From Chitinophaga sp. GbtcB8 (GTDB lineage Bacteria > Bacteroidota > Bacteroidia > Chitinophagales > Chitinophagaceae): DNA of 64,000 nt. The notes beneath the pieces were generated by a model. It worked only from the letters and a program-made list of their open reading frames with translations, was not told the origin of the DNA and made no database searches. The number at the start of each line of letters is the position of its first letter. Positions within the stretch are counted from its first letter, which is position 1. The translations under genes and the position numbers were made by a program. The DNA is taken from positions 62,001-126,000 of the forward strand of contig NZ_JAGXJN010000013.1 of assembly GCF_019091455.1 (NCBI RefSeq). Direction: 5' to 3'. Positions 8,015 through 17,835 of the stretch are shown piece by piece.

Positions 8015-11000
8015 TTAAAAGGTCACATTCAGGTTCAAACCAAAGCTGCGTACAGCCGGTAAGCTAAACACATCCACACCAGAGAGGCCGTTACCGGTTG
8101 ACATAGTAACTTCCGGATCATAAGGCGCTTTCTTGTGGAAATAAGCCAGGTTGCGGCCTATCAGCGATAGCTTCAGGTTCTTAACAAAGCTGCTCTTCAG
8201 CACAGATGCGGGTAAGGAATAACCGATAGACGCTTCGCGCAGTCTTACCACAGTAGCGCTGTACACATATTGCTCACTTACGCCTGCACGGCCGCCAACA
8301 GTGGTATACCAGGTTTTAGCATCTATGGTGCTTACCGGTTTTTTATCAGCATCCACACCGTTAATAATTACACCACCGGCATCACGGGCATCGCCGCTTG
8401 CTTTGGATACGCCGTATTGATCCAGCATGGCCTGTGTCATAGACAATACCTGGCCGCCAAATTTGCCATCCACCAAAAAGCTTACGCTAAAGTCTTTAAT
8501 GTTAAAGCTGTTGTTCCAGCCGGCCTGCCATTTAGGATTGGGGTTGCCAATGAACTTTTGGTCTGCAGCTACCATGGGCAAACCATCAGCGCCTATCATA
8601 ATGCGGCCCTGCTCATCGCGTTGTAATACGCGGCCGTAAATATCACCATAAGAACCGCCTACTTTGATCAGGGAAGTGTAAGCATTGGATCCCGGATCTG
8701 TTAAAATAAACTGATCAATACTGGGCGCCAGCTCTTTCACTGTATTCTTGTTCTTGGAGTAGTTGATGGTAGTGTTCCATTTAAAGAACTTGCTGTTCAC
8801 CAGGTTGTACCCTAACAATACTTCCACACCTGTGTTCTGAACATTACCGGCATTCACATAGCGGAAGCTGTAACCGGTGCCCGGTGGTACGGCTATCTGG
8901 AAGTACTGGTTAGTGGTATTGGTTTTATAATAAGTGAAATCAAAGCTGAGTGCATCTTTCAGGAAACGCCATTCAGTACCTACTTCCAGTGATTTTGTTT
9001 TTTCAGGTTTCAGATCTGTAAAAGGCTGAATAGTGTTGAAGTCAAATGTACCGCCTGAAACGCCCAGCTTATTTACCGGGTGTGTTACGTAAATAGGTAC
9101 GGAGTTACCTACTACAGAATAAGAACCTCTCAGCTTGGCATAAGTAACTGCCTGCGGCATAGGTATCATATCATGCAATATGAAAGATAAACCTGCGGAA
9201 GGATAGAAGTAAGAGCCATTGGGTGTAAAGCTCAGGTTAGAAGACCAGTCGTTACGGCCGGTAAGGTCCAGGAATACCAGGTCTTTAAAGGAGATGCTGG
9301 CATTACCAAAAACTGCCTGCAGCTGCTGATGGCGGCTGGGCTCTGTGCTGATCTGGCTACCGGGCGTCATGTTCTGCAGCGTAAAGAAATTAGCTACATA
9401 CAGGCTGCCGTTATAGGAATCGGCCCTTAAACCTTTTGTTTTGGTATCTGTAATGCTGGAACCTAACAATGCATTCAGCTTAATATCGCCGAAGGATCTG
9501 TTCAGGTTCAGGATCACATCGCCATAGAACTGGGTGGTGGTAAGGTTGCTGGTAATGTAACGGCCATTGGGACCGGAAAGTACGCCATTGGTACCTGCAT
9601 AAATGCTGGCATCATAGGTATCATTGGTACGGTCCATATTACCGCGTGCCTGCAGGCTTAACCAATCTGTAAAATCATATTTGGCAGATGCGCTGAACAG
9701 GGTGCGGTTACGTTCTGTAACACTGCCGTTCCTATTTGTGATCCAGTAAGGGTTCTGCTGCACGTCTTCGTTAAAGGGCCAGTTCTGTAAGTAGATCTGT
9801 CTTACATCATCCAGCTTTGTATAATTATCCTTGTAAGGCTGCATGTTTAAACCGCGGGGAAACAGGTACAGGCCTGTGAGCGGGTTAAAGTATAAACCTG
9901 TTACAGGGGCATTGTTTATTTTTTGAATGATCACATTAGCGCTTCCGTCCAGGGTTAGCTTGTTATCCAGGAACTTGCCGGTTTCGCGGAAAGTGATGTT
10001 GTGCCTGGAAAGATCATTTTCCGGTATCACACCATTCGCACGGGTATTGGCATACGAAAAATAGGTCTGCATTTTTTCATTACCGCCGGAAAGGCCTACA
10101 GAATTGATCCAGGTATAACCGGTGCGGTAAAAGTCTTTTACATTATCCTGTGCACCATTAATGGCAGGGCCCCAGCTTTGTGTAGCTGCATTGGGATCCT
10201 GGCCATACTTGTTCTGGAACTCAGGTTTGATAGCTACGCGGTCCAGCTGAAAACCACTGGAGAGGTCCACTTTTGTAGCGCCGTTCTTTCCTTTTTTAGT
10301 GGTGATCAGGATTACGCCGTTAGCGGCCTGGCTGCCATATAATGCAGATGCTGATGCGCCTTTCAGTACAGAAATGCTTTCAATATCATCGGGGTTCAGG
10401 TTAGAGATACCATCACCGCCATCACGGCCGGGCGCGTAGCTGATAGTACCATCGCCACCCCAGGTGCTGTTAGGCTGCTGTACAGTATAGTTGGTCATGG
10501 GTATACCATCAATTACATACAACGGCTGGTTGCTGCCCTGCGCTGATTTGTTACCACGCAGTACTACTTTAACAGAGCCGCCTGCGCCGGAGCTGCTGCG
10601 GTTAATGTTTACGCCGGCCACCTTACCGTTCAAAGAGTTCATCAGGTTGGGATCTTTTGCAGTGGTGAGCTCTTCACTGCCGATGCGTTGTGTGGAATAC
10701 GTAAGTGATTTGGGCGTTTTCTTTACACCCAGCGCAGTTACTACTAATTCATTTAAACCTTTTACATTGCCTTGCAGGGTAATGTTTACCGTGGTGCTGC
10801 TGCCCACAGGTACTTCAGTGCCAACAAAACCAATGGAGCTAAATACCAGCACATCACCGGGGTTGGCGGTGAGCTTAAATACGCCGTTAGCGTCTGTTTG
10901 TGTACCCTTGTTACTTCCTTTTACCTGTACGGTTACACCGGGTAACGGTGTGCCCTGGGCATCGCGTACGGTGCCTGTTACGTCTTGCTCAACCGGAGTA

Positions 11001-11116
11001 TGAGCAAATGTGGGAGTAGCTGCAATGGCCTGCATGCGCGCATCTCCGGCCAGTACCAGGCAAAGTATCACGCTTGCCGGTCTGCATGTCCATGAAAGAC
11101 GGAATTTTCTGTTCAT
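8015..11116 (-). CDS. SusC/RagA TonB-linked outer-membrane transporter
   Basis: 1033 residues: signal peptide, CarboxypepD_reg-like domain (VTGTVRDAQGTPLPGVTVQVKG), then a TonB plug with the SusC signatures NELVVTALGVKK, LYVIDGIPMTNY and KGASASALYGSQAANGVILITTKKG. A C-terminal 22-stranded barrel ends in SFGLNLNVTF. There is no N-terminal STN domain, unlike its paralogue at 14350-17805, so it is not expected to signal through a FecR anti-sigma factor. It imports a SusD-captured nutrient using TonB energy. The upstream spacer carries a tandem 13-bp repeat that may bind a regulator. It forms a pair with the SusD at 6373-7989. Confidence 0.95.
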   Translation of the reverse strand: MNRKFRLSWTCRPASVILCLVLAGDARMQAIAATPTFAHTPVEQDVTGTVRDAQGTPLPGVTVQVKGSNKGTQTDANGVFKLTANPGDVLVFSSIGFVGTEVPVGSSTTVNITLQGNVKGLNELVVTALGVKKTPKSLTYSTQRIGSEELTTAKDPNLMNSLNGKVAGVNINRSSSGAGGSVKVVLRGNKSAQGSNQPLYVIDGIPMTNYTVQQPNSTWGGDGTISYAPGRDGGDGISNLNPDDIESISVLKGASASALYGSQAANGVILITTKKGKNGATKVDLSSGFQLDRVAIKPEFQNKYGQDPNAATQSWGPAINGAQDNVKDFYRTGYTWINSVGLSGGNEKMQTYFSYANTRANGVIPENDLSRHNITFRETGKFLDNKLTLDGSANVIIQKINNAPVTGLYFNPLTGLYLFPRGLNMQPYKDNYTKLDDVRQIYLQNWPFNEDVQQNPYWITNRNGSVTERNRTLFSASAKYDFTDWLSLQARGNMDRTNDTYDASIYAGTNGVLSGPNGRYITSNLTTTQFYGDVILNLNRSFGDIKLNALLGSSITDTKTKGLRADSYNGSLYVANFFTLQNMTPGSQISTEPSRHQQLQAVFGNASISFKDLVFLDLTGRNDWSSNLSFTPNGSYFYPSAGLSFILHDMIPMPQAVTYAKLRGSYSVVGNSVPIYVTHPVNKLGVSGGTFDFNTIQPFTDLKPEKTKSLEVGTEWRFLKDALSFDFTYYKTNTTNQYFQIAVPPGTGYSFRYVNAGNVQNTGVEVLLGYNLVNSKFFKWNTTINYSKNKNTVKELAPSIDQFILTDPGSNAYTSLIKVGGSYGDIYGRVLQRDEQGRIMIGADGLPMVAADQKFIGNPNPKWQAGWNNSFNIKDFSVSFLVDGKFGGQVLSMTQAMLDQYGVSKASGDARDAGGVIINGVDADKKPVSTIDAKTWYTTVGGRAGVSEQYVYSATVVRLREASIGYSLPASVLKSSFVKNLKLSLIGRNLAYFHKKAPYDPEVTMSTGNGLSGVDVFSLPAVRSFGLNLNVTF

Positions 11117-11208
11117 ATGCTAGTTTGGTTGAAATGTCATGGTTTACGTTAGGCAATAGAATCCCCCTCAGCTATAGCGCTGTAGTTTTTTCATAATCAT
11201 AAATGCTG

Positions 11209-11235
11209 TTTACACGTTAAATTTTACACGTTAAA
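11209..11235. promoter_or_regulatory. tandem 13-bp repeat, candidate operator upstream of susC
   Basis: TTTACACGTTAAA occurs twice with no mismatch (11209-11221 and 11223-11235), starting 14 bp apart, about 95-120 bp upstream of the susC start at 11116. Each copy is close to palindromic (TTTA-ACGT-like core). Its position and repetition suggest a regulator binding site; nothing in the sequence names the regulator. Confidence 0.5.
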
Positions 11236-11287
11236 GTTGGTGCACGATTTTGTTGACCTTTAAAGGATGCAGATAAGAGGTCGTGCG

Positions 11288-11305
11288 AAAAGTACCGAAG
11301 TACCA
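11288..11305 (-). terminator. weak UUCG-loop terminator after photolyase
   Basis: On the minus strand GGTAC-TTCG-GTACT forms a short stem closed by a UUCG tetraloop and is followed by TTTT. It is about 30 bp beyond the photolyase stop and would separate that gene from the susC unit downstream. The stem is only 4-5 bp. Confidence 0.35.
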
Positions 11306-11333
11306 TCGCGCTTGATAAATTTTTAAAATAAAA

Positions 11334-12641
11334 TTAACGTGGCTGTTTAAGGGCTTTGGAGTACGCATCCAGGCAGCGTTTGCGGGCGGCTTCATGCGCT
11401 ATAATAGGAGTGGGGTAATCTAATGTGTCCAGCTCAGGCACCCATTTTTTTATGTAGTGCAGCTGCGGATCAAATCTTTTTGTTTGCAGGGCAGGATTAA
11501 AGATCCTGAAGTAAGGGGCGGCATCACACCCGCAGCCAGCGGCCCATTGCCAGTTGCCATTGTTGGCTGCCAGGTCAAAGTCCAGCAGCTTTTCCGCAAA
11601 GTAAGCCTCGCCCCAGCGCCAGTCTATTAATAAGTGTTTGGATAAAAAAGAAGCGGTAACCATTCTTACACGGTTATGCATAAAACCGGTTTCATTCAGC
11701 TGCCGCATACCGGCGTCTACCAGCGGGTAACCAGTAGTGCCCTTACACCAGCGTTCAAATTCCTGTTCAGGATACCGCCACTTGATAAAATCATAGTCGG
11801 CTTTAAATGCCTTGCCTTCGCCTACTTTAGGGAAATGCCAGAGAATGCTTTGAAAAAAATCGCGCCATATCAATTCCGACATAAACACTGCATTCAGCTC
11901 CTGCGCGGTTTGCAGCAGCTGGCGGATGCTGACGGTACCAAAGCGCAGGTGTATGCCCATGTGTGTGGTACCGTTTATGGCGGGTATATCCCGCTGTTTA
12001 TCATACTTACGTACAATATCCTCATCCAGTGTGGCGGAGGGGAATGGGAGGCCAGCTTCCTTAAATCCCATAGACTTTAAAGAGGGGATACGGTGCGCCG
12101 ATTGTTTGTGAAAATTGTGGAAGTATTTTTCAGTGGAATAACTTTTTGCATAAAAATCATTCAGTGTGGCTTTCCATCTTTTGCTGTACGGGGTATATAC
12201 CGTATATGGGTCACCGTTATCTTTTATTACCTCGTCCTTTTCAAAGATCACCTGGTCTTTATAGGTGTGTAAGCTTATGCCATGCTCTTTCAGCAAATGC
12301 TGGATCTCCTTATCTCTTTTAATGGCATAGGGCTCATAGTCATGATTGGTAAAAACCTTTTCGATGTTATATTTGGTGAGCAGCTTTTTAAACACTTCTG
12401 TTGGCGCGCCATAATATACTTCCAGGGAAGCGCCTTTTTGTACCAATGCTTCCTGCATATCTTCCAGCGCCAAACGGATAAATTCTACCCGGCGGTCTGT
12501 TTTTTCTTCCAGGTCGTCCAGTATAAGCTTATCAAAAATGAAAACGGGTATTAGGGGTTTGTCCTGTTTTAAAGCATGGTATAATCCTGCGTTGTCATCC
12601 AGACGAAGGTCACGCCGGAACCAAAAGATGTTAACCTTCAT
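11334..12641 (-). CDS. phrB: deoxyribodipyrimidine photolyase (cryptochrome/photolyase family)
   Basis: 435 residues, slightly short of E. coli PhrB. The N-terminal antenna domain opens with NIFWFRRDLRLDDNAGLYHA. The C-terminal FAD domain carries WRDFFQSILWHFP, TGYPLVDAGMRQL, GFMHNRVRM and DFDLAANNGNWQWAAG, the FAD-binding and electron-transfer Trp region of class I photolyases. It repairs UV-induced pyrimidine dimers with blue light in the cytoplasm. A 6-4 photolyase or DASH cryptochrome is less likely given the compact size, but substrate cannot be proven from sequence. Its position is odd: it sits between two SusC/SusD pairs, 45 bp after the SusD stop on the same strand, so read-through from the sigma/FecR-linked operon is possible. 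Confidence 0.93.
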   Translation of the reverse strand: MKVNIFWFRRDLRLDDNAGLYHALKQDKPLIPVFIFDKLILDDLEEKTDRRVEFIRLALEDMQEALVQKGASLEVYYGAPTEVFKKLLTKYNIEKVFTNHDYEPYAIKRDKEIQHLLKEHGISLHTYKDQVIFEKDEVIKDNGDPYTVYTPYSKRWKATLNDFYAKSYSTEKYFHNFHKQSAHRIPSLKSMGFKEAGLPFPSATLDEDIVRKYDKQRDIPAINGTTHMGIHLRFGTVSIRQLLQTAQELNAVFMSELIWRDFFQSILWHFPKVGEGKAFKADYDFIKWRYPEQEFERWCKGTTGYPLVDAGMRQLNETGFMHNRVRMVTASFLSKHLLIDWRWGEAYFAEKLLDFDLAANNGNWQWAAGCGCDAAPYFRIFNPALQTKRFDPQLHYIKKWVPELDTLDYPTPIIAHEAARKRCLDAYSKALKQPR

Positions 12642-12686
12642 AATATCAATATATGATGATGCTTAAAGGTCGTATTTATTCTTTAC

Positions 12687-14276
12687 TTATGGTTTGTCCC
12701 ACCATAACCTTGTACCTCCATTGTCCGGCCCGCCCAGCGCCTGTAAAGCCCTGGCCACGCCTTGTGGATTGGTGGCATATTCTAACTGCGGGAATGCAAT
12801 GCGGCGTATAAACGTTTCAGTAGGTATTTTGCCGTTACTGTAATTCAATACTACGGGGAACAGTTTGGGGTAACCGGTACGGCGGAACTCGGCCCAGGCT
12901 TCTTCACCTTCGGGAAACATAGCAATCCATTTCTGGGTAATAATGCGTTCCAGCTTTTGGGCGGTAGTAGCGTTATTATCCCACTGAATGGTAATGTTGC
13001 TCAGGCAGGGGCTGCCGGCCGGCACATTATTAACAGCGTTTTTGGGATCTGTATAGGGCTTGGCCGTATAGGTATGATTGGTGATGTATTCCGGAAATTC
13101 GCTGTCCAGCTGGTATTGTGCAAACGAGGTATGAATACCCTGTTCATAATTACTGCCGGCATTACCCGCGCCTTTCCAGCCATAGAGGGCTGCCTCTGCT
13201 TTCAGGAACCAGGCTTCTGCTGCGGTCATCAGCTGTATGCGGGAGGGCAGGGGCGCCAGTTTGGAAAAACCGTTGTAAGTATCCCGGCTGTTGATGTTAA
13301 TACCATTACGGATACCATTATACGAAGAATCGCGCGCATCGGAATACACGAAGTAAGCCGGTAGGCGGGGATCATGGTAGCCGGTCATAATGGATTCCAT
13401 GGGCGCGCCCATGCGGATGTCGTTCCACTTATAACAAATCACGTACAGCGGGTGTGTAACCGGGCTGATGTTGATGCTGAAATTATCTGCTGGGGTGGTT
13501 AGCAGCCCCAGGGGATGCTGCAGCGCTGCTTCTCCTTCCTGGCGTGCTTTATCCGGGTCAGCTTTGGAAATGCGTATGGCCAGCCGCAGGCGCAGGCTGT
13601 TGGCAAATTTTACCCATTTAGTATAGTCGCCACCGTAAGCCAGGTCAAAAGGCCTGAAGTTCTTTTGGCTGCGGGTGGTATATAACGTTAGCGTATCAAT
13701 GGCGGCTGAAAGGTCCTGGAAAAAGGCGTTGTAAGCATCCTGCTGCGTATCATAATCCACACTGCGGTCCGTATTAATAATACCATACCGGGTATAGATA
13801 ATGGGCCCGTATACATCGCTTACCCGGTGCATGGCGGCTACCCGCAGCAGCTGCGCCCAGGCATAAAAATCGGAGTACCGGCCTTTGGATTTTTCCTGTA
13901 CAAACTTGCAGTTAGGCATTACGTTGCCATAGGCAATGGTCCATACATGGTTGTTCCAGTTATCTAAAAGATCGTAGGTGGTGTTGTTGCGGTTGGATTC
14001 AAAAGGAGTGGGCGTCATCATGTAACCGGAGTACACATCGCCTATGAGGTTTTGCTGTACCTGCGCCGTGGCTGGGTCATTGCTTACCACAATATTCAGC
14101 ATGGTCTGGATCAGCGGCTCGCCCAGCAGCTTCAGGTCTGGCGTTAGCTCATCCTCATTAAAATCGTAGGGGTTTTCGTTGATGCTTTCAAAATTCTTGG
14201 TGCATGCGCTTAGCAACAACCCGCCCAGGCAGGAAGCAGCTATCACACGTTTTATCTTATTGTAAACACACCCCAT
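12687..14276 (-). CDS. SusD/RagB-like outer-membrane lipoprotein (SusD-like_2 type)
   Basis: 529 residues. The lipobox LLLSAC (Cys25) is followed by TKNFESINENPYDFNEDEL. Conserved blocks RVSDVYGPIIYTRYG, WVKFANSLRLRLAIRISKADP and IITQKWIAMFPEGEEAWAEF match the SusD-like_2 family and the neighbouring SusD at 6373-7989. It follows the STN-bearing SusC after 73 bp. The two proteins should form one surface receptor/transport complex controlled by the upstream sigma/FecR pair. Ligand unknown. Confidence 0.93.
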   Translation of the reverse strand: MGCVYNKIKRVIAASCLGGLLLSACTKNFESINENPYDFNEDELTPDLKLLGEPLIQTMLNIVVSNDPATAQVQQNLIGDVYSGYMMTPTPFESNRNNTTYDLLDNWNNHVWTIAYGNVMPNCKFVQEKSKGRYSDFYAWAQLLRVAAMHRVSDVYGPIIYTRYGIINTDRSVDYDTQQDAYNAFFQDLSAAIDTLTLYTTRSQKNFRPFDLAYGGDYTKWVKFANSLRLRLAIRISKADPDKARQEGEAALQHPLGLLTTPADNFSINISPVTHPLYVICYKWNDIRMGAPMESIMTGYHDPRLPAYFVYSDARDSSYNGIRNGININSRDTYNGFSKLAPLPSRIQLMTAAEAWFLKAEAALYGWKGAGNAGSNYEQGIHTSFAQYQLDSEFPEYITNHTYTAKPYTDPKNAVNNVPAGSPCLSNITIQWDNNATTAQKLERIITQKWIAMFPEGEEAWAEFRRTGYPKLFPVVLNYSNGKIPTETFIRRIAFPQLEYATNPQGVARALQALGGPDNGGTRLWWDKP

Positions 14277-14349
14277 TTCTATGTGAAATTACGCAGGTTT
14301 GATCTGCCGCTTTTTACATCAGATCACCTGTTTCCAGTTTTTCAGTTCC

Positions 14350-17300
14350 TCAGAATCCTACTCTCAAATTCAGGCCCATGCTGCGTACAGCCGGCTGCCC
14401 GTATACATCTATGCCTTGTAAGCCATTACCGGAGCTCATAGATACTTCCGGATCAAAGGGCGCATCCAGCTTAAAAAAACAAAGGTTCCTGCCTACCAGC
14501 CCCGCCTGCAGCTGCCGGATCCATTTGGAGCGGATGGGCAGCTGCCAGGTAAGCGATACCTCGCGCAGGCGTACGTTGGTGGCGCTATACATATACAGAT
14601 CGCCAATGCCGGCACGCCCGCCAATAGTGGTATAATATTTCTGCGCATCGTACTTACCGGAAAAGGGTGTACCATCTTCATTCACGGCATTTAACACTAC
14701 TCCGCCATTATCCCGGGCCTTTGCGCTGGCTTCACTTACGCCATATTCATCCTGTATGGCCTGGGTAATGCTCATCACTTTGCCGCCAAATTTACCATCT
14801 ACCAGGAAGCTAAAGGTAAGCCCTTTATAATCCAGGGTATTGTTCCAGCCCAGCGTAAAACGCGGGTTGGGATTGCCAATGTTCTTCAGCACATCCTTAT
14901 TGGTTTTCAGGTGCCCGTCGCCATCAATTACATACTGGCCTTTTTCATTTTTATACAATTCTTTATTGCTGTAAATATCGCCCCAGGCGCCGCCTTCCTT
15001 AATAAAAGAGCCATACATGTTGGTAAGGAAGTCCGTTAATATAAAGTAGTTGTCAGGCCCGGCGCCCGGTATGCTGTTGTTGCTTAGCTTTATTACACGG
15101 TTCCTGTTAAAGCTGTAATTTAAGCCGGACTGCCAGCGGAATTCTTTACTGCGTACAGGCACCAGCGTTAGGGTAGCTTCCAGCCCGGTGTTCTGAATAT
15201 TGCCCAGGTTAAGGTAATAGAACAGGTAACCGCTGCCACTGGGGGCGGGCACTTCCATGTATTGCTGGTAGTTATTGTTCTTGTACCAGGTTACATCCAG
15301 GTTTACGCGGTTATCCAGCAGGCGTACTTCTGCACCGGTTTCCAGGGAACGGTTGTCCTCCGGTTTCAGGTACACGCCAGGGTAGGGGGAGCGGGTATTG
15401 AATGCAATGCGCGTAACACCGGCCACTGTTTGTAAGGTAAACCGCGCCGGGCGCGATACATAAGGAGCAATATCATTACCCACCTTTGCATAGGAGATAC
15501 GCAGTTTTGCAAAGCTGATAGCAGCGGGCAGCTTTACCATATCGCTTAGCAGCGCGGTAATGCCGCTGGAATAATAGAAATATCCTTTACTGCTAATGGG
15601 CGTGTAGGCAAAGGTGCTGGACCAGTCATTACGCCCTGTAAGGTCCAGGAACAAATAATCCTTAAAACCTAACTGCGCGCTGGCAAACACGGCCTGCAGC
15701 TGCCGCTTTTCTATGTATTGCTGTGCATCCAGCGCATTGCTGGAAATATCTGCTACGGAAAAATGATTGGCTACGCTTAAGCCCGGGTTGGCATTGGGGT
15801 TGGTGCTGATGAGCGTACGGTCATGCGCGCGCACATCCATAATGCTGGAACCCATAGTGGCTGCAAGCTGCAGCCGGTTGTTCCACTTTTTTACAGCGCT
15901 TACTAAAAGATCGCCATACAGCTGGGTATTGTTCTCTTTTTCCAGCGTGTAACGCCCGTTGGGTGGCGAAAGCACGGTTTGCGTGCCGGCATAGGCTTTC
16001 AGCTCGTACTGGTCTGAAGAGCGGTCAAAGCTGCCCCGGGCCTGTATAGAAAGCCAGCTGTTCACCAGGTACTTCATAGATAAAAAGCCCAGGCTGCGCA
16101 TGCGGTTTTCTTCCCGCAAGCTCCTGTACAGCAGCCAGTAAGGGTTCTGCTGATCATCCTGGCCGGTCCAGTCCTTATCATTACGGATATTCCACCAGTT
16201 CTGTAAGGGCAGGCTGCGGGCTGCATCAAAATACTCGTAATTTTTATAGGAGCTGAAATCAAGCCCGCGTGGAAAGTTGTATAAACCTGTGAGGGGATTA
16301 AAGTATAACCCGCTGGCAGCGCGGTTCAGCGCTTTTTGCAGCATAAAGGTTACGTTACCGTCTATCAGCAGCTTATTATCCAGCAGGCGCACGGAGCCGC
16401 GGTAGTTAAAGGTATGCCGGTCCAGCTTGGAGTTGGGCAGTATGCCTTTGTTATTGGTGTTGGAATAAGAAAAATACGAAGGCGCTTTATCCAGGCCGCC
16501 GCTGAAAGAAACGGAGTTGGTAAAAGTTACACCGGTATTAAAGAATGGTTTAACAGGGTCAGGTGCTGTAACCGGCGCGCCCCAGCTATCTGCAGATCCG
16601 GGCTGCGGCTGGCCTTTATCATCAATATAAGGCGGTGTAGTTTGCCCGTAGCGGTATTGCAGCTTAGGCAGCAGCATAGGTGTTTCAATGGTAAGGTCAG
16701 AGGATACATTGATATGCCCTTTACCTGGCCGGCCTTTTTTAGTGGTGATCACAATTACGCCATTGGCTGCCTGGCTGCCATACAAAGCAGCTGCAGAAGG
16801 GCCTTTGAGTATGCTGATGCTTTCAATATCATCCGGGTTCAGGTTAGAGATACCGTCACCGCCATCACGGCCGGTATTGCCTACAATACTGCTGGATTCT
16901 CCCCAGATGTTGGCGGGCTGCGAAGGCGTGTAGTTGGCCATGGGTACGCCGTCAATAATATACAGGGGCTGGTTTTCCCGGGTAGATTTATTTCCTCTTA
17001 AGATCACTCTTGCAGAGCCGCCAATGCCGGAGGCGCTGCGGAAAATATTTACCCCGGCTATTTTGCCGGACAGGCTGTTGATCACATTTGCATCTTTTAC
17101 CCGGGTAAGATCTTCATTACTGAGCTGCTGCGTGGCATAGGTAAGCTCTTTGGTTCTTTTGGGAATGCCCAGAGCCGCTACTACAAACTCATTCAGCCCT
17201 TTAATGGATTCCTGCAGGGTTACATTCACCTCATCGCTGTTATCCAGGATCACTTCTTTTTGTAAATGGCCAATGGAGCGGAATACCAGCACTTCTGAGG

Positions 17301-17805
17301 GAGCGGCGCTGAGCGTAAAGGTGCCATCGGCCCCGGCCTGTGTGCCTTTGGTACTGTTCTTTACCAGGATGGTAGCGCCGGAAAGGGGCGCACCGTGTGC
17401 ATCGTATACCCGTCCGCGTATTTCCTTTTCCGGCAGCCGGCCGTTCACCAAGGTTACGCTGTTCAGGGGCTCCGGTCCAGGGTCCGGGCCTACGATGATC
17501 TTATCTTCTTTCAGTACGAATTTTAACCCGGTTTGGCTGGCCAGTATCTGCAGCACTTCCTCCACCGGCATTTTATTACAGCGCAGGGTGATCTTTTTTT
17601 TGAGGCTTTGGCTCAGGTCTGTTTTATCGTAATGGAAATTAAGCCCGGTTTGTGCGGAGATCTCTGCCATCACGGCTTCCAGCGGTTTATTACGGGCCTG
17701 AATGCTGACTAATATAGGTATATCCATGCACGCTGCCGGCAACCATGTTAACAACAGGCCGGCAGTCATACTTACCATATAGCAGTATGATCTAAACGTT
17801 GTCAT
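14350..17805 (-). CDS. SusC/RagA TonB-linked transporter with N-terminal STN signalling domain
   Basis: 1151 residues. After a signal peptide comes an STN (secretin/TonB N-terminal) domain at about residues 30-110, with NKPLEAVMAEISAQTGLNF and MPVEEVLQILASQTGLKF. A CarboxypepD_reg domain (IRGRVYDAHGAPLSGATIL) follows, then the plug with LYIIDGVPMANY and KGPSAAALYGSQAANGVIV, and the barrel ending SMGLNLRVGF. The STN domain contacts FecR-type anti-sigma factors in the periplasm, which fits the FecR and ECF sigma genes immediately upstream. On substrate binding it should release the sigma factor, giving positive feedback on its own operon. It is paralogous to the SusC at 8015-11116, which lacks STN. 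Confidence 0.95.
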   Translation of the reverse strand: MTTFRSYCYMVSMTAGLLLTWLPAACMDIPILVSIQARNKPLEAVMAEISAQTGLNFHYDKTDLSQSLKKKITLRCNKMPVEEVLQILASQTGLKFVLKEDKIIVGPDPGPEPLNSVTLVNGRLPEKEIRGRVYDAHGAPLSGATILVKNSTKGTQAGADGTFTLSAAPSEVLVFRSIGHLQKEVILDNSDEVNVTLQESIKGLNEFVVAALGIPKRTKELTYATQQLSNEDLTRVKDANVINSLSGKIAGVNIFRSASGIGGSARVILRGNKSTRENQPLYIIDGVPMANYTPSQPANIWGESSSIVGNTGRDGGDGISNLNPDDIESISILKGPSAAALYGSQAANGVIVITTKKGRPGKGHINVSSDLTIETPMLLPKLQYRYGQTTPPYIDDKGQPQPGSADSWGAPVTAPDPVKPFFNTGVTFTNSVSFSGGLDKAPSYFSYSNTNNKGILPNSKLDRHTFNYRGSVRLLDNKLLIDGNVTFMLQKALNRAASGLYFNPLTGLYNFPRGLDFSSYKNYEYFDAARSLPLQNWWNIRNDKDWTGQDDQQNPYWLLYRSLREENRMRSLGFLSMKYLVNSWLSIQARGSFDRSSDQYELKAYAGTQTVLSPPNGRYTLEKENNTQLYGDLLVSAVKKWNNRLQLAATMGSSIMDVRAHDRTLISTNPNANPGLSVANHFSVADISSNALDAQQYIEKRQLQAVFASAQLGFKDYLFLDLTGRNDWSSTFAYTPISSKGYFYYSSGITALLSDMVKLPAAISFAKLRISYAKVGNDIAPYVSRPARFTLQTVAGVTRIAFNTRSPYPGVYLKPEDNRSLETGAEVRLLDNRVNLDVTWYKNNNYQQYMEVPAPSGSGYLFYYLNLGNIQNTGLEATLTLVPVRSKEFRWQSGLNYSFNRNRVIKLSNNSIPGAGPDNYFILTDFLTNMYGSFIKEGGAWGDIYSNKELYKNEKGQYVIDGDGHLKTNKDVLKNIGNPNPRFTLGWNNTLDYKGLTFSFLVDGKFGGKVMSITQAIQDEYGVSEASAKARDNGGVVLNAVNEDGTPFSGKYDAQKYYTTIGGRAGIGDLYMYSATNVRLREVSLTWQLPIRSKWIRQLQAGLVGRNLCFFKLDAPFDPEVSMSSGNGLQGIDVYGQPAVRSMGLNLRVGF

Positions 17806-17835
17806 GGGATAAAAGCAAATGGTTAATGGAGGGCC

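Noticed and set aside
16336..17001. 221-codon plus-strand ORF
   Set aside because: Antisense shadow of the STN-SusC gene; the same holds for other long frames opposite the SusC, M1 and gliding-protein genes.
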